A DNA stretch of 36,267 nucleotides from an uncultured Bacteroidales bacterium (GCA_903925275.1 CAIYES010000031.1:1-36267); one strand, 5' to 3'. Shown: positions 19,206 to 29,141, numbered from the stretch's first letter. Notes: a model not told the origin generated them from the sequence alone. Numbers and translations are program-made.

Positions 19206-22200
19206 ACACCACAACTTTCTTTTCCGGATACCGGGACGCCCCCTCAAAAGTGACGAAGTAAACTCCCGCATCCTTCAGATACACCTCAAACCTTTGCTGG
19301 GCCACCGGTATGCTCTGCAATGTTCTCCCTTCCGGATCGAAAACCCTGATGCCCGTCACCCCTTCCGGGACAATGATGCTGACCATGCCCCTGGTAGGAT
19401 TGGGAAAAACCATGGGCGACACGAATGCCGGATCATCCCGCTGGCCATAGCTTTGCAGGGCGTATACCTCCGATGTCGCCCTGCAGCCGTTGGAATCGGC
19501 AATTTCGACCATGTAATTTCCGTTTTGATGAGGTGTGCAACGTTGCATCGTTTCGCCGGAAATCGCGTTCCCCTCAAGAAACCACTGGTAACCAGCAGCA
19601 GTAGTTGACAGGAGTTCGGGGGCCAGCCAGGTGACGACCGGCTTTTCTGCCGGCCCGTAAACGATAACATTCGCGTAATCCTTATTATCCGGGCAGTTCC
19701 GGATCTTCTCCGAAACGGTGTAGGTCCCCGACATGGAAACCCTTGCGGAATCACTGACCACGGGGTTCTGCTTCGCGGCGAAGAAGCCGTTAGGGCCTAT
19801 CCAGAACAACGAGGCCCCGGGCAGGGCCGTGGCGGTGAGATAGAGTTGCCTGCCTGTACATACAGGGCTGTTGCTGCCGGCGACCGGAGGCGGTGGAACA
19901 GGATTGACCGTTACCGTCGTGTGTCCCGATGGTCTTGTCTGGCCACCCTGGGTAACATAAAGGTAATAGATCCCTGACATCCCGGCCGTGGCGCTGTTGC
20001 TTACGACAGGGTTTTGCTGCGTTGACGTGAATCCAAGCGGACCATACCATTTGTAAGTGACCCCTGGGATGGTCGTTGCCGACAGTGTGAGTCTCATACC
20101 TTCGCATAGCGGGCTGTTGCTGGTGATCCAGGCGCCAATCCGGGCGTTGTAGAGATCGTAATAAACGGGGTTGGTCATCAGGATGCTGTCGAACTTCAGG
20201 CTGTTGCTGCCATAATACCCGTTGAGGTAGATATTGTCGTCACCGTCGGCCACCAGAGCCGTTACATAATCATCCCCCTTGCCGCCCACCCGCTTTGCCC
20301 AGGCAGATAATCCTGCAGGACTAAACCTGGCGAGGAAGATATCCTTTTCTCCGACATTCGGCAGGCTCGTGTTCCCGATAAGCAGGCTGGAACTACGGTA
20401 TTCGCCAGCCATATATACGTAGCCCAGGGTGTCGGTCGCAACGCTGATCCCCACATCACTGCCGATCCCGCCACCCCGCTGTCCCCAAACAACATGGCCA
20501 GCAGCGTTCATCTTCAGCAGGAAATAATCAAAATAGGGAACGTACGCATTTGAAAGTGTTACAGTATCGGCCTGGATGGTGCCGGAGTTGAAGGAACCTG
20601 TGAAAAAGAGGTTGCCTGCAGGATCACATGCCATTCCGGCCCCGGTCTCCCAGCTGCTGCCGGCGACCTGACGGGCCCAGAGTACATTGCCCGCTGAATT
20701 GAACTTGTAGACAAAGGCATCCATGTAGTTCTGACCGGTATTCGGCAGTTCCGTGGTTCCGAATTTAATGGAGTTCCCGCCATAGCTGCCTGAGAGATAG
20801 ATGTTCCCTATCCTGTCGGTAATGATCGCGGCTACCTCGTTGAACCGCTCGCCGGTGGCTTTCTGAAGCCAGCGCTGGTTCCCGGCCGGGTCCCACGAGC
20901 CAATAAAAAGGGTGCTGTCGAGCGTTCCGGCTACATAAAGATTCCCCTGGGCATCAGTGGTTGCACACGACCCCAGATCCTCGCCTGGTCCGCCCAGCCG
21001 CCTGGACCAGGTCAGCACCCCGTTTTCAGTGAACTTGCAGATGAAAACATCCCCTGTGCCTGGGTTGCCGCCGTTCACAAGTGTTTCCGCATCGAACTGG
21101 ATGGAGGCACTCCTGAACCGGCCCGTGATGTAAATATTCCCCGCCGGGTCGGCTGCCATCCCGTTGGCTTCATCATAATCGGGTCCTCCGGCACTTTTTG
21201 CCCATTTGAAGTTCCCTTGCGGGTCCAGCCGGGCAAACAATACATCGTTGACCATATATGTTCCGTGGTTGTGCAGTGTTATGTCGCCCAGCGTGACCGA
21301 GTCACCGCCGAAGGCACCAGCGATGAAGAGGTCGCCTCCGGCCCCGCAAACAGCGGCATTGCAGTAATCATTGTAATTGCAACCTGCGCCATGTGCCCAG
21401 CGCCAATCGGGACCATGCTTCACCGCTGGTTGCGAACCGTTGAATTTAGAAACGCCACCATCTTTGGTGGCGATCCAGAGGGAACCGTCACGGTCGATGA
21501 CAATGTCCCAGATGTAGTCGCTTGCCAGGCCATCGGCTATAGTGTAATAATTCCACACCCCGTTCTTGTATCCCGCCAGGCCGCCGCCCCAGGTCGCGAA
21601 CCATTTTTTATCCTGGGCGTCAACTGCGATCGCATAAACATCCTGCTGCGGCAATCCGTTGGACCTGTTAATAGTATCCCATGTGAGGTCATCGAAGACG
21701 GAGATCCCCCTGTTGGTTCCGCACCATTTGGTCTCCTGGGCGTCGAAGGCGATCGCATATACCGAAAAACTCAACAAACCGCTGTTCTGAGGCGAATATT
21801 TGGTCCACGACGAACCGTCGAACCTGCAAAGCCCGCTGTCGCCTGGCCCGAGCCAGACATTGCCTGAAGGGTCCTGCTCAACCACGAAAACCGAGCAGCA
21901 GGTCATATAGGTGGTCCAGGTTGAACCGTCGAACCGGGCTGCGCCACTGCAGGTGCCGAACCAGATATTGCCCAGGTAGTCGACAGATACATCGTAAATG
22001 AAATCGTATGGTAATCCGTCGGCAATGGTATAAGTCGTCCAGGTGGAGTCGTCGAAAACCGAGGCGCCATTGGCTGTGCCAAACCATTTCCTGCCCTGAG
22101 CGTCGATGGCTATGGCATTCACATAGTTGCTGGCAAGCCCGTCCTTTTCGGTATAGGTGGTCCAGGTCGTGCCGTTGAATTTAGAAACCCCGCCGTCGGT

Positions 22201-22350
22201 GGCGAACCACTTGTTGCCGGCGGCATCAATGGCGATCTTCTTAACTGTATTGCCGGCAAGCCCGTTGCCGGTGTTGTAGGTCTTCCAGGTTTGTGCCGAA
22301 AGCAGGGTGGAGGCGGCCAGAACGAGGAAAAGCAAGATGGCATTTTTCAC
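19198..22350 (-). CDS. Large secreted protein: two-component-regulator-type propeller repeats, SBBP-like repeats, two Ig-like repeats, T9SS type A sorting domain
   Basis: Repeats such as DGLASDYIWDIVIDRDGSLWIATKDGGVSKF and GGxGxDxGxxxATDxxGNxYxxGxF; C-terminal FVSPMVFPNPTRGMVSIIVPEG...LKDAGVYFVTF. The ORF track starts at 22437, but a GTG at 22350 directly precedes a good signal peptide (VKNAILLFLVLAASTLLSAQ), and the upstream extension encodes a repeat ([14 protein letters not shown]). Confidence 0.87.
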   Translation of the reverse strand: MKNAILLFLVLAASTLLSAQTWKTYNTGNGLAGNTVKKIAIDAAGNKWFATDGGVSKFNGTTWTTYTEKDGLASNYVNAIAIDAQGRKWFGTANGASVFDDSTWTTYTIADGLPYDFIYDVSVDYLGNIWFGTCSGAARFDGSTWTTYMTCCSVFVVEQDPSGNVWLGPGDSGLCRFDGSSWTKYSPQNSGLLSFSVYAIAFDAQETKWCGTNRGISVFDDLTWDTINRSNGLPQQDVYAIAVDAQDKKWFATWGGGLAGYKNGVWNYYTIADGLASDYIWDIVIDRDGSLWIATKDGGVSKFNGSQPAVKHGPDWRWAHGAGCNYNDYCNAAVCGAGGDLFIAGAFGGDSVTLGDITLHNHGTYMVNDVLFARLDPQGNFKWAKSAGGPDYDEANGMAADPAGNIYITGRFRSASIQFDAETLVNGGNPGTGDVFICKFTENGVLTWSRRLGGPGEDLGSCATTDAQGNLYVAGTLDSTLFIGSWDPAGNQRWLQKATGERFNEVAAIITDRIGNIYLSGSYGGNSIKFGTTELPNTGQNYMDAFVYKFNSAGNVLWARQVAGSSWETGAGMACDPAGNLFFTGSFNSGTIQADTVTLSNAYVPYFDYFLLKMNAAGHVVWGQRGGGIGSDVGISVATDTLGYVYMAGEYRSSSLLIGNTSLPNVGEKDIFLARFSPAGLSAWAKRVGGKGDDYVTALVADGDDNIYLNGYYGSNSLKFDSILMTNPVYYDLYNARIGAWITSNSPLCEGMRLTLSATTIPGVTYKWYGPLGFTSTQQNPVVSNSATAGMSGIYYLYVTQGGQTRPSGHTTVTVNPVPPPPVAGSNSPVCTGRQLYLTATALPGASLFWIGPNGFFAAKQNPVVSDSARVSMSGTYTVSEKIRNCPDNKDYANVIVYGPAEKPVVTWLAPELLSTTAAGYQWFLEGNAISGETMQRCTPHQNGNYMVEIADSNGCRATSEVYALQSYGQRDDPAFVSPMVFPNPTRGMVSIIVPEGVTGIRVFDPEGRTLQSIPVAQQRFEVYLKDAGVYFVTFEGASRYPEKKVVVLP

Positions 22351-22359
22351 CGGGACTGG

Positions 22360-22393
22360 AACCCTGACGGGGTGGTGGACCCTGACGGGGTCA
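22360..22393. repeat. Two copies of CCCTGACGGGGT element between the T9SS gene and the M2-like peptidase gene
   Basis: AACCCTGACGGGGTggtggACCCTGACGGGGTCA. Confidence 0.8.
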
Positions 22394-24070
22394 ATCGACA
22401 AACTGCTTTGCATAATACTTCGCCGTAAGTTTTTCACCGGTGGCCTTTTCGATCATTTCGTTCCAGTACCAGCGACTGCCGGGCATGAAGATTTTTTCCT
22501 TAAGCCAGGCGCCAACCTCTTTGTTGCCCACAAAACTCTGAAATTTGTAGTTGTCAGATTTAATTACCGAGCCAACGATGTAATAATACAATTGCGAAGC
22601 AAGAAGTTCGCCAAGCAGGTAATTGTGATAGTAGCAGGGATAGGTGGCAATGTGGATTTTGGTAGCCCAGTCGGGTTCGTTACGGCCTGCCGGGCGTTTT
22701 AGTAACTGATATTTTTCAACCAGGTTCCACCACAATTTGTTCAGATCCTGATCTGGATTTTCATACATACCCTTTTCGAAACGATACATTACCTGAGCCC
22801 AGCGGCTGAAAACAAGTTGTTCAAGGCGAAGTGTTTTAAAACTATTTTCGGCAATCTTCATCTTCTCCTCTTCGGTGATACCGGTCATATCTTTTATCCA
22901 CTGCGGATTTGAGGAGAAACGACCGAACATCATGGCAATGGATTCGGTGGTAAAGGTATGCGCCGGATCACGCAGGATGAAGGGCAACAGGGTGTCGATG
23001 TTTTTATCATAAGCCGCATGTCCGAACTCATGAAGCATGGTGTTCATCCATTTGGAATTTGGTTTGATGTTGCAAAGTACACGAACATCACCTGCGTTAT
23101 CAAGATCAGTGCAGAAAGCATGCTGATTCTTCCCCGACTTTTCGTACAGGTCGCTGTTTTTGAGGATATCATTGATGGGAAGCCCGATGCCGGCATAAAA
23201 ATCGGCGGTCAGTGTTTCAAGGTTTTTATCCTTGTAATACGTATCAAGGTCAACATTATAAATCTTCGGCGCCTCCTGAAAAAAGCGGTTCTGATAATTC
23301 CAGGGCATCAGTTCATCCTTGCTTTTCAGATTGTAATATTTAACGAAATAGCTGTCAATATCACCCTTCACTTTGACAAAGGCACCTTTGGTTAATTTGT
23401 CAAGCTCATCAAAGAGTTTACTCACCTCTTTCGGATCCTGGTCACTCAAGGTAAGACTCATCTCATGGTAGTTGTTAAATCCAAGCTCTTTGGCAACTTC
23501 ATTGCGCAGTTTGACTAATTTTTTGATGTCTCCTGCGACGACAGTGCCTATCTTTTTCTGGGCTTCCCAGACATCTTCCTGATATTTGACATCTTTTGAA
23601 CTGCGCAACACATCTTCTACATCATTGTCCGACAGTTTTTTACCACCTATTTCCGTACGGAAATTGCCGTATTTTTGTTCTATCACTGTACCCAGGCGCA
23701 CCATTGCATTAAGCTTAGCCGTATCGGCCTTTGCCATAAGGAAAGAGCGGTACAGCACATCCAGCTCGCGGAGGAGCAGGCTGTCGGTAATCATCCCTGA
23801 AATTTTAATCTCCTCCAGTTTTTTTAACGACTCCTTATTGGAATAGAGGGACATCATTTGCAAATTAAGATCTTCCGATTTTTTAAAATCTTCCGGATTT
23901 CCTGAAACCGCTGCATTCCACGACGCAAGCGCAGTTTGCTTGTAAAGTGGAATCAGCACCGAATCATGCTTTCTGATAAAATTGGTTAGTTCTTTCTTCA
24001 TTTTTTCCTGTTTGGAAGTACAGCCTGCCAGTAACAGCAGCGACAAGGTTAATGCGTAGATTGTTTTCAT
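22391..24070 (-). CDS. M2-family-like (angiotensin-converting-enzyme-like) zinc metallopeptidase, lipoprotein
   Basis: [11 protein letters not shown] (HEXXH) with downstream E ([13 protein letters not shown]); lipobox [11 protein letters not shown]. The ORF track extension to 24193 is a translated tandem repeat; the true start is probably 24070. Confidence 0.9.
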   Translation of the reverse strand: MKTIYALTLSLLLLAGCTSKQEKMKKELTNFIRKHDSVLIPLYKQTALASWNAAVSGNPEDFKKSEDLNLQMMSLYSNKESLKKLEEIKISGMITDSLLLRELDVLYRSFLMAKADTAKLNAMVRLGTVIEQKYGNFRTEIGGKKLSDNDVEDVLRSSKDVKYQEDVWEAQKKIGTVVAGDIKKLVKLRNEVAKELGFNNYHEMSLTLSDQDPKEVSKLFDELDKLTKGAFVKVKGDIDSYFVKYYNLKSKDELMPWNYQNRFFQEAPKIYNVDLDTYYKDKNLETLTADFYAGIGLPINDILKNSDLYEKSGKNQHAFCTDLDNAGDVRVLCNIKPNSKWMNTMLHEFGHAAYDKNIDTLLPFILRDPAHTFTTESIAMMFGRFSSNPQWIKDMTGITEEEKMKIAENSFKTLRLEQLVFSRWAQVMYRFEKGMYENPDQDLNKLWWNLVEKYQLLKRPAGRNEPDWATKIHIATYPCYYHNYLLGELLASQLYYYIVGSVIKSDNYKFQSFVGNKEVGAWLKEKIFMPGSRWYWNEMIEKATGEKLTAKYYAKQFVD

Positions 24071-24082
24071 ATGGGTTGGTTT

Positions 24083-24201
24083 AGGCAGTAGGCAATAGGC
24101 AATAGGCAATAGGCAGTAGGCAATAGGCAGTAGGCAATAGGCAGTAGGCAATAGGCAATAGGCAATAGGCAGTAGGCAATAGGCAATAGGCAATAGGCAT
24201 T
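24083..24201. repeat. 7-bp tandem repeat AGGCA(A/G)T, 17 units
   Basis: Continuous units, alternating AGGCAAT and AGGCAGT. Confidence 0.97.
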
Positions 24202-24214
24202 GGCTTCAGCCAAT

Positions 24215-24300
24215 TTTCACATCAGCACATCAGCACATCACCACATTCCTGCATTATTTGCATTATTTGCATTGTTTGCATTGTTTGCATTCATTCATTC
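24215..24300. repeat. Short tandem repeats: CACATCAG (8 bp) followed by TGCATTATT/TGCATTGTT (9 bp)
   Basis: cacatcagcacatcagcacatcac...gcattatttgcattatttgcattgtttgcattgtttgcattcattcattc. Confidence 0.88.
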
Positions 24301-25839
24301 AGTTTCCCACGATGATCCATCCTTCCCATCCTTCACCGTGATATGCAGCTTCTGCAGCGTATCCCTGATCTGATCTGATGTTCCCCAGTCTTTTGTTTCA
24401 CGTGATTTCTGGCGTATTGAAAGAATAAGTTGCATCAGATTGTCGAGCATCTCACGTTGATCATTTGATTTTTCTTCTTTAAGCCCAAGGATGTCGAATA
24501 AGAATGTATCAAAAATTTCTTTCAGCAATATCTGGTCTGCTCCTGAAATCGTCTCTTTTTTATCGGCCACTGAATTGATGATCCGCACACCTTCAAACAG
24601 GTTGGCAATCACGATCGGACTGTTGAAATCATCGTTCATGGCAGAATAGCAACTCCGCTGAAGATCCGGGATCCTCCCCTCTCCCCCCGGGAGAGGGGTC
24701 GGGGGTGAGGGCAGGTATGGATCAAGAGGGGTCGGGGGTGAGGGCATTCCCCCCGCGAGAGAGTTCGGGGGTGAGGGCATTTTTTCCAGGGTTGCATAAC
24801 CGGCAAGTAATTTTTTGAGCCCTTTTTCGGCGGCCTGCAGTGCTTCGTTTGAGAAATCGAGGGTACTGCGGTAATGGGCCTGCAGCATGAAAAACCGGAT
24901 GGTCATTGGGCTATAGGCCTGTTGCAACAAACGATGCGATCCGGTAAAGAACTCCTCCAGGGTAATAAAATTCCCCAAGGACTTACCCATTTTTTGTCCC
25001 TGGATGGTGATCATATTGTTATGCAACCAGTATTTCACCGATTCATGGCCGATAGCGGCCTGACACTGCGCAATTTCTGATTCGTGGTGTGGGAAAAGCA
25101 AATCCATCCCACCTCCATGGATGTCGAAATAGTTCCCCAGATATTTGGTGCTCATGGCAGAACATTCGATATGCCAGCCCGGGAATCCATCGCTCCATGG
25201 CGAAGGCCAGCGCATAATGTGCTCGGGCTGTGCCTTTTTCCAGAGGGCAAAGTCGGCAGGATGACGTTTTTCCTCCTGCCCTTCGAGGGCACGGGTATTG
25301 GAAATCTGATCATCGAGTACCCTCCCCGAAAGTTTCCCGTACTCGTAAGTTTTACTGTATTTTTCAACATCGAAATATACCGATCCGTTCTCTTCGTATG
25401 CATACCCCGAATCCAATATCTGTTTGATCATAAGGACCTGCTCAATGATATGACCTGAAGCGCGTGGTTCAATGCTGGGACGCTTCACATTCAGGGAATC
25501 CATATAAACAAAATAACGGTCGGCATAATACTGGGCGATTTCCATTGGTTCAAGTTGCTCAACGCGTGCCTTCACCGCGATTTTATCTTCACCCTCATCC
25601 AGATCGGCCACAAGATGCCCTACATCCGTAATATTTCTGACATATCTTACCTTATATCCAAGGTGCAGCAGGTAGCGGAAAACAAGGTCGAAGGTTATGG
25701 CCGGCCGTGCATGTCCCAGATGCGGATCCCCGTAAACTGTAGGCCCGCACACATACATGCCGGCAAATGGCGGGTTGATGGGTTCGAAATGCTCTTTTTT
25801 GCGCGTAAGGGTATTGTGAATAAAAAGCGTGTTGTCCAT
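24295..25839 (-). CDS. cysS: Cysteine--tRNA ligase, with a repeat-derived insertion
   Basis: [77 protein letters not shown]. Confidence 0.97.
   Translation of the reverse strand: MDNTLFIHNTLTRKKEHFEPINPPFAGMYVCGPTVYGDPHLGHARPAITFDLVFRYLLHLGYKVRYVRNITDVGHLVADLDEGEDKIAVKARVEQLEPMEIAQYYADRYFVYMDSLNVKRPSIEPRASGHIIEQVLMIKQILDSGYAYEENGSVYFDVEKYSKTYEYGKLSGRVLDDQISNTRALEGQEEKRHPADFALWKKAQPEHIMRWPSPWSDGFPGWHIECSAMSTKYLGNYFDIHGGGMDLLFPHHESEIAQCQAAIGHESVKYWLHNNMITIQGQKMGKSLGNFITLEEFFTGSHRLLQQAYSPMTIRFFMLQAHYRSTLDFSNEALQAAEKGLKKLLAGYATLEKMPSPPNSLAGGMPSPPTPLDPYLPSPPTPLPGGEGRIPDLQRSCYSAMNDDFNSPIVIANLFEGVRIINSVADKKETISGADQILLKEIFDTFLFDILGLKEEKSNDQREMLDNLMQLILSIRQKSRETKDWGTSDQIRDTLQKLHITVKDGKDGSSWETE
24668..24782. 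repeat. Three in-frame copies of a GGGGTC-GGGGGTGAGG intergenic-type repeat inside cysS
   Basis: GATCCTCCCCTCTCCCCCCGGGAGAGGGGTCGGGGGTGAGGGCA / AGAGGGGTCGGGGGTGAGGGCA / CCCCCCGCGAGAGAGTTCGGGGGTGAGGGCA; encodes [36 protein letters not shown]. Confidence 0.93.
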
Positions 25840-25858
25840 AATTTGATTGAATTCAGGG

Positions 25859-25866
25859 CAAATTTA
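25859..25866 (-). promoter_or_regulatory. Putative Bacteroidetes -7 box (TAAATTTG) of cysS
   Basis: caaattta on the + strand = TAAATTTG on the - strand, ~20 nt upstream of the cysS ATG. Confidence 0.45.
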
Positions 25867-25954
25867 AAAATAAAAGCTGAAATCATTACATAAATCAACT
25901 CTTCTGATAATCATCCAAACATATTTTTGTTAATTTTTTCACGATAAATCTTTC

Positions 25955-25962
25955 TATTTTTG
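25955..25962 (+). promoter_or_regulatory. Putative Bacteroidetes -7 box (TATTTTTG)
   Basis: TAnnTTTG match upstream of the ATG at 25990; implies the TTG start at 25960 in the ORF track is upstream of the real start. Confidence 0.45.
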
Positions 25963-25989
25963 TGGGATAATTATAACCTCCTTTTGTTT

Positions 25990-26940
25990 ATGACTGAAAA
26001 GATACTTGTTATCGGATGCTCTGGTCAGATTGGCTCGGAGCTTACCCTCGAATTACGCAAATTATATGGTGAATCAAAGGTAATAGCCACAGATATTCGC
26101 CCTGCCCCACCCGAAGTTGCCGGCACAGGTCCGTTTGAAATCCTCGACGTACTCGATGCCTCCAAACTTCAGCTTATCCTCGAACACGAGAAGATTACCC
26201 AGGTGTATCACCTGGCGGCCATCCTGTCGGGCAATGCCGAAAAACGTCCATTGGCCTCATGGGACATCAACATGCGCAGTTTGATGAATGTTCTTGAATT
26301 GGCGCGTGAACTGAAAATTCCTAAGATTTTCTGGCCATCTTCCATTGCCGTATTTGGCCCATCCACACCACGAATGGATACGCCACAGTATACGATTATG
26401 GAGCCCAACACTGTTTATGGTATCAGTAAACTGGCTGGTGAACGCTGGATCGAATACTACTTTAACAAATATGGCGTCGATACCCGTAGTCTGCGCTACC
26501 CGGGCCTGATCAGCTACAAAACCGAAGCCGGTGGCGGTACCACCGACTATGCCGTTGAGATATTCTATGCAGCCATCAAACATAAAAAATATGAGTGCTT
26601 CTTAGGTCCCGATTCTGCCCTTCCGATGATGTTCATGCCCGATGCCATCAAAGCCACCATCGATGTAATGCAAGCCGATGCCGCCAAACTGACCCTGCGC
26701 TCAAGTTACAATGTGGCTGGTATCTGTTTTACCCCGCGAATTCTGGCGGATGAAATTAAAAAACACATCCCTGAATTCGAGATAACCTACAAGCCCGATT
26801 TCCGCCAGGCCATCGCCGATTCCTGGCCGGCATGTATCAATGATACGGTGGCAAAAAAAGACTGGGGGTTGTACTACGAATACGACCTGCCGAAAATGAC
26901 TGAGGTGATGTTGAGAGAGGTGGGGAAGAAACTGGCTTAA
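25990..26940 (+). CDS. NAD-dependent epimerase/dehydratase, SDR-type L-threonine 3-dehydrogenase-like
   Basis: MTEKILVIGCSGQIGSELTLELRK (GxxGxxG), YGISKLAGERW (YxxxK), RYPGLISYKTEAGGGTTDYAVEIFYAAI, RQAIADSWPACINDTVAKKDWGL are typical of SDR L-threonine dehydrogenases. Confidence 0.87.
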   Translation: MTEKILVIGCSGQIGSELTLELRKLYGESKVIATDIRPAPPEVAGTGPFEILDVLDASKLQLILEHEKITQVYHLAAILSGNAEKRPLASWDINMRSLMNVLELARELKIPKIFWPSSIAVFGPSTPRMDTPQYTIMEPNTVYGISKLAGERWIEYYFNKYGVDTRSLRYPGLISYKTEAGGGTTDYAVEIFYAAIKHKKYECFLGPDSALPMMFMPDAIKATIDVMQADAAKLTLRSSYNVAGICFTPRILADEIKKHIPEFEITYKPDFRQAIADSWPACINDTVAKKDWGLYYEYDLPKMTEVMLREVGKKLA

Positions 26941-26950
26941 AGGTTTGATT

Positions 26951-28132
26951 TCACTTCCCGGCTCCTGCGAGCAACCCTTCCAGGTAATGCTGCCCGATGC
27001 CATAAAATTCCTTGATCCTGTTGATATTCTCCAGGATATTCAGTTTATCCGCCGGATTGATGGTTACTTTTCTGCCCACGATCAATAAATTTTTCGGGGT
27101 ATGGTCTGTGGAAATAAATTCAAAAACCCGGGTCTGATAGCCCTGCGACTCCATAATCATGGCGCGAAGACCATCAGTAATGATTTCTGCCTGCCGTTCC
27201 ATCAAAATTCCGTGTTTCAATATATTTTTCAGTTCATTTTTCACCCGGAATTCTTTGCGGATCTGTTTATGGCAGCATGGAGCACAAACAATCAAAGACG
27301 CATGCGAGACGATCCCTCTGAAAATCGCATCATCGGTTGCAGTATCACACGCATGGAGGGCTATGAGAATGTCAATTTTTTCGAGTGGAACCTCAGCAAT
27401 TGTTCCTGTTATGAAACGAAGACTGGAAAATTTTGACTTAGCTGCAATGTCATTTGAAAGGTTCACCAATTCATTCCGAGATTCCACACCTGTCATCGTG
27501 ATTTTTTTTCCGAGAATATTGGTGAGAAAATCATACATGGCAAAGGTAAGGTAACCCTTGCCTGAACCCATATCAACCACATGGAATCCATCGGACAATG
27601 ACAGTTCTCTGATGGTTGGCCCGATCAGTTCAATGTACCTGTTGATCTGTAAGTACTTGTCACTCATTTCGTGGTATACCTCATAGTTTGCATTGAGGAT
27701 GCCCAATTCACGCAGGTAAACGTTCTGTTCAGTGGCAATCACACGTTCCTTTACGTGGTCATGGGCAAAGGAGTCAACAGCTTTCAGTACAGGCCGTGTT
27801 GTTTTTATTTTTGCCTTTCCTCGCTTGGCGATATTTAACTGGATGGTTTCATTGTTTGTAAACAAATCCGCATTGAAGAACTCATCCTCCAGGCTCTTTT
27901 TTATGATAGGAATAGCCTCCTCAAAAGCAAAGTTCTTTGTAATGTCTTTTGTTTTGAAGCGGTACACAAAATTTAACCGTACCCCTTTTTTTATTTCGAC
28001 AATGGTAATGATCGTACTTTTTAATTCAGATGAATGATCACGCTGATTACTTAACACAAGTTTTATCAACGTCTTATCATTGACAATGCGTTTCAGCTTA
28101 TCGAAGAATAGGTTGATTTGTTGATTTTCCAT
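26951..28132 (-). CDS. Class I SAM-dependent methyltransferase (Methyltransf_32/METTL25-like)
   Basis: HVVDMGSGKGYLTFAMYDFL; LIALHACDTATDDAI; VCAPCCHKQIRKE. Confidence 0.85.
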   Translation of the reverse strand: MENQQINLFFDKLKRIVNDKTLIKLVLSNQRDHSSELKSTIITIVEIKKGVRLNFVYRFKTKDITKNFAFEEAIPIIKKSLEDEFFNADLFTNNETIQLNIAKRGKAKIKTTRPVLKAVDSFAHDHVKERVIATEQNVYLRELGILNANYEVYHEMSDKYLQINRYIELIGPTIRELSLSDGFHVVDMGSGKGYLTFAMYDFLTNILGKKITMTGVESRNELVNLSNDIAAKSKFSSLRFITGTIAEVPLEKIDILIALHACDTATDDAIFRGIVSHASLIVCAPCCHKQIRKEFRVKNELKNILKHGILMERQAEIITDGLRAMIMESQGYQTRVFEFISTDHTPKNLLIVGRKVTINPADKLNILENINRIKEFYGIGQHYLEGLLAGAGK

Positions 28133-28222
28133 GGTCAGTTTTGAATATTAAGTCCAATCGACATTTCATTCTGCCATCAAATCAGGCAGGAACGACAGGG
28201 TGGCGGTAACGGTGGATGCGAA

Positions 28223-28753
28223 TTATTTGACCGGTCTGAAAATCTTGAATTTTCCACGGGTGATGTTTTTCATGTCAATCTCGCTGATGTCTACCTTGCG
28301 ACCCCCAAAACCTGTATTCTGATGTGCCAGGAAATATTCTCCCTTGCCAGTTACCTTATAGATTATAGCCGTATGATGTCCCATTGTTTCGGTATAGTGA
28401 ATTCCGTTTTTATCGTATTTAACGGTAACCCCTTCAAACTGGATGATATCACCCGGGTAAATGCACTGCGTTTGGCAATCGACTTCCTGCCCAAACACAT
28501 AACTGTGGTCCCAGGTAGCATCCAGTAAGTTTAGCGCTTCTGCTGCCACATCCCAGCATTCTCCTCTTCCGACCTTTTTTTTCATATTGGAATTTACGAA
28601 GTGAACCACCCCGAGGTTCAATTCCGGGATGCTGTCGCAACCGATTGAATCAATGGGCACTGCAGAATTATCAGGAAGATCTTTCCCGGCAATTGGGTGG
28701 CAAAAAAACAGAAATCCGACGAAGATGAATGGGCATACAAACAGTAATTTCAT
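28223..28753 (-). CDS. Secreted protein of unknown function, possibly CHAP/NlpC-P60-like
   Basis: Signal peptide from internal Met (MKLLFVCPFIFVGFLFFCHPIAG); GECWDVAAEAL ... IYPGDIIQFEG ... MGHHTAIIYKV resembles a Cys/His papain-like fold; weak assignment. Confidence 0.6.
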   Translation of the reverse strand: MKLLFVCPFIFVGFLFFCHPIAGKDLPDNSAVPIDSIGCDSIPELNLGVVHFVNSNMKKKVGRGECWDVAAEALNLLDATWDHSYVFGQEVDCQTQCIYPGDIIQFEGVTVKYDKNGIHYTETMGHHTAIIYKVTGKGEYFLAHQNTGFGGRKVDISEIDMKNITRGKFKIFRPVK

Positions 28754-29124
28754 TGTTTCATTTTTAAATTCGACAGTACAATTTAGTTTCCTTTGACCCG
28801 CCAGAAGCTTACTTACCTGTTCAGGAAGGTAACCATCAGAATCAGTATATAGCCGCTTTTCCAACGAAAGTTGGCAAAATTTTAAAGATCAGTCCATAGA
28901 TGCCCGATCAAAACGCAAGCGGCATAAAAAGTACTTTCCGGATGGGACTCAATCTGCGATTTTTCCAGAATCAAACTTACATAATAATTGCGATTCATAA
29001 CGTACCAAATAAAAATCACTTTGGATATTTCGAAGATGGTACACCGGATTGACTTGAAAAGCCAAGCCACCGGTTTAAAGTAAAAACCACATAATACAGA
29101 TATTTAAATAGTTATGAATCGACA

Positions 29125-29141
29125 TGTTGAATAATGCAACA
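29125..29141. promoter_or_regulatory. Candidate activator-binding site A (TGTTGAATAATGCAACA)
   Basis: 17-bp element with TGTTG/CAACA inverted arms; 15/17 identical to the element at 29214. Confidence 0.55.

Noticed and set aside
21217-21867. 216-aa + strand ORF opposite the propeller/T9SS gene
   Set aside because: Arises from G/C-rich repetitive coding sequence on the other strand; no domain signature.
24071-24193. N-terminal extension [16 protein letters not shown]... of the M2-like peptidase
   Set aside because: Translation of a 7-bp tandem array; a lipoprotein signal peptide starts cleanly at 24070.
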